From Plectrocnemia conspersa (lineage: Eukaryota; Arthropoda; Insecta; Trichoptera; Polycentropodidae): a stretch of DNA of 64,000 bases. Made by a program: the position numbers and the translations under genes. Position 1 is the first letter of the stretch; each line of letters opens with the position of its first letter. The notes beneath the pieces are model-generated. The model ran no database searches and had not been told where the DNA came from. It saw nothing but the letters and a program-made list of their open reading frames with translations. Location of the stretch: assembly GCA_009617715.1 (NCBI GenBank), contig VTFK01000009.1, positions 1,178,001-1,242,000 on the forward strand, given 5' to 3'. Below, in pieces: positions 57,361 through 64,000 of this stretch.

Positions 57361-59694
57361 AAGAATTAGGTTTAGTACTTTTGTTTATGTAGTGTTATTT
57401 TATTTAAAATACTGAGTATATTTAGCTTATTGTATTATTAGTTATACTAAACAACATACTTTTTTGATTATGTTCTTACAAATTTCTAAAAATATTCTTC
57501 CTGTTCTAAAAAATAAAATACAGTGAAATCTCAGTATTGCTAAGCTCACAAAAATTCGTTATATTAAATTTAAGGAAGATGCTATATCAGGGTGATAAAT
57601 AATTTTTTTTTTAATTAGACCAAAAATTAAAAACTGCTTCATCCAAGATATATTTACAAAAAAACTATGTTTAATATTAAAAAAAATATTTCTATTGTTT
57701 TTCAACGATTTTTAACTAAAAATATAAAAAATTCTATTATTTTCTGAAAACATGATACTATAAAAACGATCAGCTTGATATTGCTTATTTTAAAATTTAA
57801 AAATTACATTAAAATTATTATATAATATCATTTTTTTAATTAAAAAAAAATAGTAATATTTGTAAGCTAATTAGTTTTAAAAAAATATATGGTAAAGTTA
57901 TATAGCGAATTAATAATCGACAATATGATTTAAAATCAGTGTGAAATTTTACACTTAAATAAACATATTTATCTTAAAAATTAAAAATAGATTAGTCACT
58001 TATTATGTAAAAATGTGTTGAGTATAAGTTACTATTTATGTTCATATGTAAAAACGCCCCTTTACAGAGATAAATCATTCAAAACTAAAAGTTTAGTTCT
58101 CTTTGAAGCAAAATTTATAATATTATTATAATTTTCTCACTCTTCAATTATAATATATCATAAAATAATAATAAACGTTATATATCAAAAAAGTAGATAT
58201 AAATACATATACTTATCTTAATTGATAAATATTTCAAACTGACACATTTACATATTGAGCAATGTAGAAATATGTTTTCTATTCGGTTTTAAATTCATTA
58301 AAACAATTATTTTTCAGGTTTTTTGCACCTTATTTTATTTATATATTCTTATTGTAATAAACAGTTCTAAATATTGGTAAAAAATATATTACAACGTTAG
58401 ATTATTTTTTGAATTAAACATGGAAAGAAAATACATAAAAAACAATTTTACATGTAATTTTGGTAATATATGAAAATACGCAACGTAATTGGCCATAAAA
58501 CCTCAAATTGGCTTATTAAAAAAAGCCTTACATACATAGTATTGCTTATTATACATGAAAAATCATATTTATATTACAATAATACAATAAAAGCACTGTT
58601 TATTATTTGAACTAGCATTTGTATTATGACATTATATGATTAATTTTGCTTACAAATATATATTTACATTAATTAATTTATCAAGTAGACTACAGCTCTA
58701 TTATTTTTATGATTATTATTAGATAATAATTAATCTCAAATAGAAATAAAAAAATATTATTACATTATTTCTTCATTACAAGTCAATTATTTCAAAACGC
58801 TTTGATACGCTTGCGTTTGACAGTCTGAAAATCGCAATTTAAACCTATTGAAGAGTAATTATAAATATATAATTTAGCTTAAATGTTATAAACATAGATT
58901 TAAAGAAATTTTTACGTTGGCGTTTTTCAATCAATCACACAAAAAGCTTCTTTGTTATAAATTTTATACTTAAAAACTCGCCAAGGTAATTACTTTTTCC
59001 GGCAAAACCCATTATGGCATAGATTGAGAATTATGTTCTCTTTATGCTCACATTGTGCGAAAAGCCCACGTGAAAATCCGCAGATTTGCTCAGGTGTATA
59101 AATAATTTATCATTGAGATAACAAGCTTGAAAGATAATAATAATATTCACCATCTTAAGCATTACGAGCCACCAAACAAAACACTGGCTGACGTATAATA
59201 ATGGATGGCGAAAAAGTGTAATGGATATTTAGGATTTCATCAACGTCACGTCAAGAAAATGTACTATACACATCCTTAAATTCATACAAAGATGTTTGCA
59301 TTATTAATGTTATACAAAGTAACCCAGATATTTTGGAAATAAATTACATTTTGTGTTTGTGTAATACGGTATATATTAAATCTGTCCTGAAAATTAACAA
59401 TCAAAATTTCATGGGAAATGTATTCAGTAAAATAATCGAATACCGAGATATTTATAAAAAAAATTAAAAGTTAAAATTACCATTAATATATTTCTCAAGT
59501 ATTTTTTAATAAAAATGTTAAATATACTTAATTATAATAAAGTTTTAAAATATTTTTTCAATATTATATATTCCAAAAGAAAATAACTTTTATAAAAAAA
59601 AAAAGTGACGCTACATTATATTGACTTTAATTTATAAAAATCTAGATTATTTATTAATAATTATTTTTTCTAGCAATATGCTTTAATATATAAA
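57361..59694. other. AT-rich, probably intronic
   Basis: No gene, RNA or clear repeat was seen. Confidence 0.4.
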
Positions 59695-59790
59695 TGCAGA
59701 ATAGTTCAAGGTCACAGAATAGTAACCTTGAGGTTGCGGGTTCAAACCCCAGCAGCATAGTCGAATTTTTATTTATAAAAATTCACTTTT
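59695..59790 (+). mobile_element. tRNA-headed SINE copy 3
   Basis: ACAGAATAGTAACCTTGAGG followed by TTGCGGGTTCAAACCCCAGC gives an anticodon-like arm and an intact B box (GGTTCAAACCC, 59738-59748). The tRNA part is followed by TCGAATTTTTATTTATAAA, as in the 8.4 kb copy. The A-box side is decayed (ATAGTTCAAGGTC). No 3' stem-loop is visible, so the copy is 3'-truncated or eroded. Confidence 0.55.
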
Positions 59791-59939
59791 ATTAAAAAAA
59801 ACGGACACAGCTGCAAAGTGGCATCTATTGATTATAAACTATTAGATAACACATAAAAAATAATACTTATTGATATCAATGATTCCCAGAATTAGTCTGT
59901 TAGGTTATATCAGAATATTTATAAAGTAAAAAGTTGTAG

Positions 59940-60320
59940 AACTATTTAAGTTCTGTCGACAATTGCACGACGTGCACAACAATTCAGCGAATCACAATTG
60001 CACCTTGTGGTTATTGTTTGGCTAGGTTCAAGAGCTTAGTAATGCACAATCCCTTTGAAATCTCACCATACACACAAAATAACTTTTTTACATTGAGCCC
60101 TGGCTTTGAGGTAGATTTTCTACTTGACCTAGAATGAAGATTGTTGTCTTATCTCCAATTATTAAATTATTGAGAAAAGGCAACTAGCAGAAATATTAAG
60201 AAGCTCTTGATATTTACAGATATGCGCCGACTTTTTTAAATCGCTGAATTCGTATGCAACCCATACACATTGTCTCCAAGCCTTCCCAATATTTTTATAT
60301 GTCTGTGCACGGTTGAATCA
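59940..60320 (-). mobile_element. decayed mariner transposon, minus strand
   Basis: The reverse complement contains IGKAWRQCVWV and CKKVILCVYGEIS followed by a KGIVHY-type segment in a shifted frame. These match the mariner wording around the second catalytic region (WWD..GVI(Y/H)). It shares a 23-bp exact word with the + strand copy at 16547-16569 and similar sequence for about 200 bp. Stops and frame shifts show it is inactive. Confidence 0.65.
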
Positions 60321-60660
60321 GACTGGTTTAGTATCTCTGTCGGTCTTTCACATTCAAGACTATTCTTGTTTTCGAAATTTCCTGTTTAAATTTTTAAAAC
60401 CATCTTTGCCATTTACTGATACTAACTGTCGGTATCTCACTATCGTGAGGTACCGAAGCTGGCGAGTGTGCGAATACCGGACCCTCAACTTTTTGGGTTT
60501 TAAATATTATTTTTTGATTTTCTTAAATATATTTTTAAATTAAATAGTTTAAATTAGACATATTTATTTATGATTTTTAATGATAGTCAAAATGGTTCAA
60601 TCTATAAAAACTACTTAACATTTTCAATTCATTTAAAAATATGTTTAGAACTTGACTAAA
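60321..60660. other. spacer with a chance frame
   Basis: The 76-codon frame at 60313-60543 begins in mariner-derived sequence and is not supported as a gene. Confidence 0.35.
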
Positions 60661-60723
60661 TAACCTATTACATTTATTTCGGAATTACTTGAATAACCTA
60701 TTACATTTAGTTCGGAATTACGC
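60661..60723 (+). repeat. two-copy 33-bp tandem repeat
   Basis: TAACCTATTACATTTA.TTCG followed by GAATTAC occurs twice (60661 and 60694) with one difference in the shared part. Confidence 0.85.
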
Positions 60724-62161
60724 TTAATTTACTTAGAAATATAACTGAAAATATATTTTTTTGAAATAAAACCTAATAATAATATTCTAAAATGTACGAA
60801 ACACGATTTAAATTGATTCATATGTATCTATTAATTAAACGTGAAACATATTTACTATTATTAGTATATAGTAATTTCACCAATAAAATAGGAAAGTGCG
60901 AGATTTTGAGTGCAAATGCGCATTTTTAAGACCGTAGCGTAAATTATCTGTTAGCAGATATATATCCTAGATATAGACAGCAATAAATACTTGTATGAAA
61001 AAACATTTAATTATTTGTATGTTTTAAATTTAAGTATGATAGAATTTTTTTTATTTTTCAATGCCAATGATTTAAAAATAATTTTATTTTTTACTTTTAC
61101 TTGTATAATATATGTTTTCAAACGACTTTTTGAGAACTGATGTAAATAAAAATGGAATTCGCCCACTTCGTCGATAAAATGAAAGCTGTTAAAGGCTATG
61201 GGGCCATTTTCTCAATTTATGATCACTTTTCGAATTGAACTTTTTTTTATAGAATTGAGGAAGTTTTTTATTTTATATTTAACATGAAACTGTATTTTTC
61301 AAGCTTGTTATTGTTAATAAAATATTACATATTTATACGAAGGATATTATGAAAGTAATGATATAGTTCAGAAAAAAAAATAAGATTGACTTAAAATATC
61401 ATGAAAACAGATTTTTAGCAATAACAGATTAAACGTCATAAGTCTCGCGCCATTTTAACACTTTGAGCACGCAAAGTTACGATACTTATTTCACAAAAAA
61501 CATTTCTTAAAAAAAATGATGAAGCTCGAACAACTTTATTAAGAGTTGATCTGATGTAATTTATATTATAGTTTTACGATCAATTTTACAAAAAGTATTT
61601 GCTTTTTTATATTATAAAAATTTAAATGGCAATCAAAAAAAATCTAAGTACTCTGAGCAGTCATGTGAATAATATGCTATTATTTTTTCTGGATTTATCT
61701 TAATTTTTTTAATATTCCTCGTATATTAAATTATGATGAAAATAATTATTATATACACAGAAGCTTATTTGCAATATTGTATAATAAAGAATCGTTATTT
61801 AATAAAAAATAAATAGGGCATATTTATATAATGTATAAGCACAATAAAAAAATGACACGAACCAGAGATACTGCCTCGAGCTTTTAACAATACACTTTTA
61901 GAGCTTTTTTTATGGAACGCCTTACCTTTGAAATGTAGGTCAATATACATAAACTATCCCATCAATCAAATGGTATTCTATACATAAACCCTATATACAA
62001 TATGCAAAGTGTATACACAAACTAACCAAAATAAATAAAATATTATTCATAAAAAAAAACTATTTATAAAATTTATTAAAAATATTTTTTATATGATTAT
62101 AAACATTTTCTAACACTTTTATTTAATTTATTTATTTGTTAAGTATTTATGGTTTTTACAG
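60724..62161. other. AT-rich, intronic
   Basis: No other feature seen before the acceptor at 62161. Confidence 0.4.
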
Positions 62162-62209
62162 AACCCGTCATGTTTGCACCAACGTTCAAAGCCAAAGCGC
62201 CCGCCTCAG
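62162..62209 (+). CDS. internal coding exon, 48 bp, phase 1-1 (unassigned gene)
   Basis: The acceptor TTATGGTTTTTACAG (ending 62161) and donor CCTCAG|GTACAA bound 48 bases, much richer in G+C than the flanks. Read after two bases they give PVMFAPTFKAKAPAS, and the exon ends with one base (phase 1). The first codon completes as Gln if joined to the exon ending 24811 and as Glu if joined to the donor at 40071. An ATG in frame at 62170 could start translation for transcripts from noncoding first exons. The downstream exons are beyond the window. A 48-bp exon is short, so the call rests on good splice sites, composition and the phase agreement with both upstream donors. Confidence 0.6.
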
Positions 62210-62740
62210 GTACAATTGTGTACAATCAAAAACTTTTAATTTTTGATGTATTTTGTGAACATGTTTAACATGATTTTGATGTGATTTTTATCGTGATTCG
62301 CGTTTAACAGTTTGGCTATGATTTATTGCATATTAACGAATGAAAATAAACCCATAATCCGTTAACCCTTTTTTGATTTTTATTACAATTGTTGTTTTTC
62401 CCCAAAGTGATTTTGTTCGGCTAATGTAAGTGAATCAATGTGTTTTGAACCACCCTATGTTCGTAAATAAACCATATGTGTTTGTGTACCAGATTTTAAA
62501 AATATCTCCTTTTTTATATATACACTTATATAATTTTGAAACAACTTTTTATGTTATTTGTAATAACTTAACTACCATTATTTAAAATCATTTGAAGTGA
62601 AAGTTAAAATATTTTTCTCATACAGTTATTCGTTTTATAATCAGACTCGTTCTTATTAAATATTATTGTAGATTTAAAAATGAATGTAAACAAAAATAGA
62701 AAAGTTTTAATAAAAAAAATCAGACAAGACAGATTTGGCT
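62210..62740. other. AT-rich intronic spacer
   Basis: Nothing recognisable. Confidence 0.4.
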
Positions 62741-63330
62741 GTCAATTATGAGACATAATGAACCACGACTGTAGATCTCCAATATTTAAAAATTTGTTAC
62801 ACACATTGTATAACGCTGTCACTTGGAAAAATACGTAATCATTTGAAATATTGAGTAATCTCCTAACAAAGTTGACCAACCATTGCGGACTGGCAAAAGT
62901 CCAACGCGCAAAAATACAAAACGTTCTCGCAACCAATTAAAATCAACACTTCCGTTTCAACACTTAATTTTAACACTAATTTACCCTCGAAGAGAATCGA
63001 TCAAAGTAAAATTATATAAATATAAATCGTTTCGTGGCATGAATGCGATATATAGGCGAAAGCTCCCTAGTGAAAGCTCGTCGTTGATTGGAGCTTTTCC
63101 GGTTGGTAAAAAAGCGGCAAACGTCTGGCATACATCTCTCGAGGCACTCGAATATACCAGTTTTCCCTTTTATTTTTTTCCTAATAGCAATATATATTCC
63201 TTTAGTGGCGGTGGGCGCCGAAGGTTTACCGCCAACACGAGCCCTTTATGCGAATGGAAAATATGTGGAAAAGTCTTTGTGACTGCACGCGAGGATAACT
63301 TGACGTTTATCTCGTATATCATATAAGTCA
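62741..63330. other. GC-richer block with unsupported open frames
   Basis: On the + strand a frame runs from 62883 to 63326; its first ATG is at 63039 and gives about 95 codons (MNAIYRRKLPSESSSLIGAF...). No domain is recognised, and the Gly/Arg stretch GGGRRRF is unremarkable. Overlapping frames on both strands suggest the length comes from base composition. It could be a regulatory patch or an unknown repeat. Confidence 0.25.
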
Positions 63331-63405
63331 GAAATATATGTAAATGTATTATATTACAATATATTAGAATATGTACATGTTGTATATGTCATATTTGTAT
63401 AATAA

Positions 63406-63790
63406 AAACATATATTTATTGCAAAATATATTTTATAGTATCCCAAAATAATATAGTAGTAATTATGTTTTTTATCGCAATGAAACATATATTAATTACC
63501 ACATATGCATATATGTATAGAAACATCATTGTCACTATCAGGCTGTGGAGTTGAAATGACAGACCTTGGAAGTCAGAGTCTTTGCTGGCGTGTCGATTTG
63601 TATTATTGTCAGCTGTGATTTCGTGGTGCTGCTGAGATCTATCATGATTTGGCATAGCTCCGCTTGGAGCGAGTTTAAACGAACTCCCCTTATTCATTGG
63701 TATATCCTTGAAAGTTCTCCACGGAAGTTTCTGATGATAGTAGTTAAGTGCTGTAGTGTTCGATTTATATATTCTCGAAGAAAATAAATA
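63406..63790 (-). repeat. dispersed repeat family D, copy 7 (best preserved)
   Basis: It combines both diagnostic parts: TCTTTGCTGGCGTGTCGATT with ATTATTGTCAGCTGTGATTT (63579-63620), and GCTCCGCTTGGAGCGAGTTT (63657-63676). The minus strand keeps SFKLAPSGAMPNHDRSQQHH and then EITADNNTNRHASKDSDFQG without a stop (63416-63697). It links the fragments at 22.2 and 45.9 kb to those at 7.3, 10.0, 41.5 and 50.2 kb as one family. Confidence 0.55.
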
Positions 63791-64000
63791 AATCTAACGT
63801 CCCTTTCCAATCCTTAATTTTTTACTATTATCAATCATTTGAGGTAGAACCAGACTCTTTAGCGTAAAATAACTTTTTAAATCAGTAAATTTGGCAATGT
63901 CTTCATTCCATACAATATCTAATTCGGACATTTTATACCAGCTTAGAATTTTTTATTATTAAAATAGTACGAAAATACTTCAAATCAAGTTAGGATACTA
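63791..64000. other. AT-rich window edge
   Basis: Nothing recognisable. Confidence 0.4.

Noticed and set aside
1..64000. Conserved insect microRNA precursors
   Set aside because: I looked for well-known mature sequences by eye on both strands and recognised none; a computed search would be needed to exclude less familiar ones.

Overview
The window looks like nuclear DNA of an insect or other arthropod. It is roughly three-quarters A+T by eye. It has spliceosomal introns, a Jockey-like non-LTR retrotransposon, mariner, pogo/Tigger-like and piggyBac-like relics, a tRNA-headed SINE and old AT-rich satellites. I cannot name the order or species. There is no prokaryotic gene organisation, rDNA, functional tRNA or CRISPR array.

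Protein-coding content is small and all on the + strand. The one large gene body is an uninterrupted reading frame of 1137 codons at 36750-40163. It encodes an acidic, low-complexity, partly coiled-coil protein ending in a hydrophobic tail, with a GC-rich promoter island just upstream and a poly(A) signal at 40379. Two short exons with convincing splice sites lie far to either side (24695-24811 and 62162-62209), and a possible first coding exon lies at 13288-13330. All donors used in this model are phase 1 and both short internal exons are phase-symmetric. The simplest reading is one large gene running left to right through most of the window, with alternative promoters near 13.2, 14.0, 36.5 and perhaps 54.7 kb. 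The 36.75 kb exon contains an in-frame, phase-1 splice donor at 40072. It could therefore either read through to the hydrophobic tail or splice to 62162 and lose it. The alternative is a separate single-exon gene nested in a 37 kb intron.

The rest is intronic or intergenic DNA with many degenerate repeats. 0-1.3 kb: dead LINE joined to a mariner fragment. 4.0-4.45 kb: pogo-like deletion derivative. 5.6, 8.4 and 59.7 kb: SINE copies; the first carries the same 3' stem-loop as the LINE tails at 0.1 and 11.5 kb. 6.8-8.2, 18.0-18.6 and 51.9-52.6 kb: an unnamed repeat. 7.3, 10.0, 22.2, 41.5, 45.9, 50.2 and 63.5 kb: another family with a decayed coding end. 16.5, 29.7-30.4 and 60.1 kb: mariner relics. 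17.45 kb: piggyBac-like MITE with TTAA ends. 25.7-27.3 and 34.2-36.2 kb: degenerate satellites. Scattered GC-richer patches (1.6, 6.1, 25.0, 27.8, 30.6, 31.7, 33.0, 44.4, 48.4, 53.3, 57.1 and 63.0 kb) carry palindromic transcription-factor-like sites and are candidate regulatory elements.
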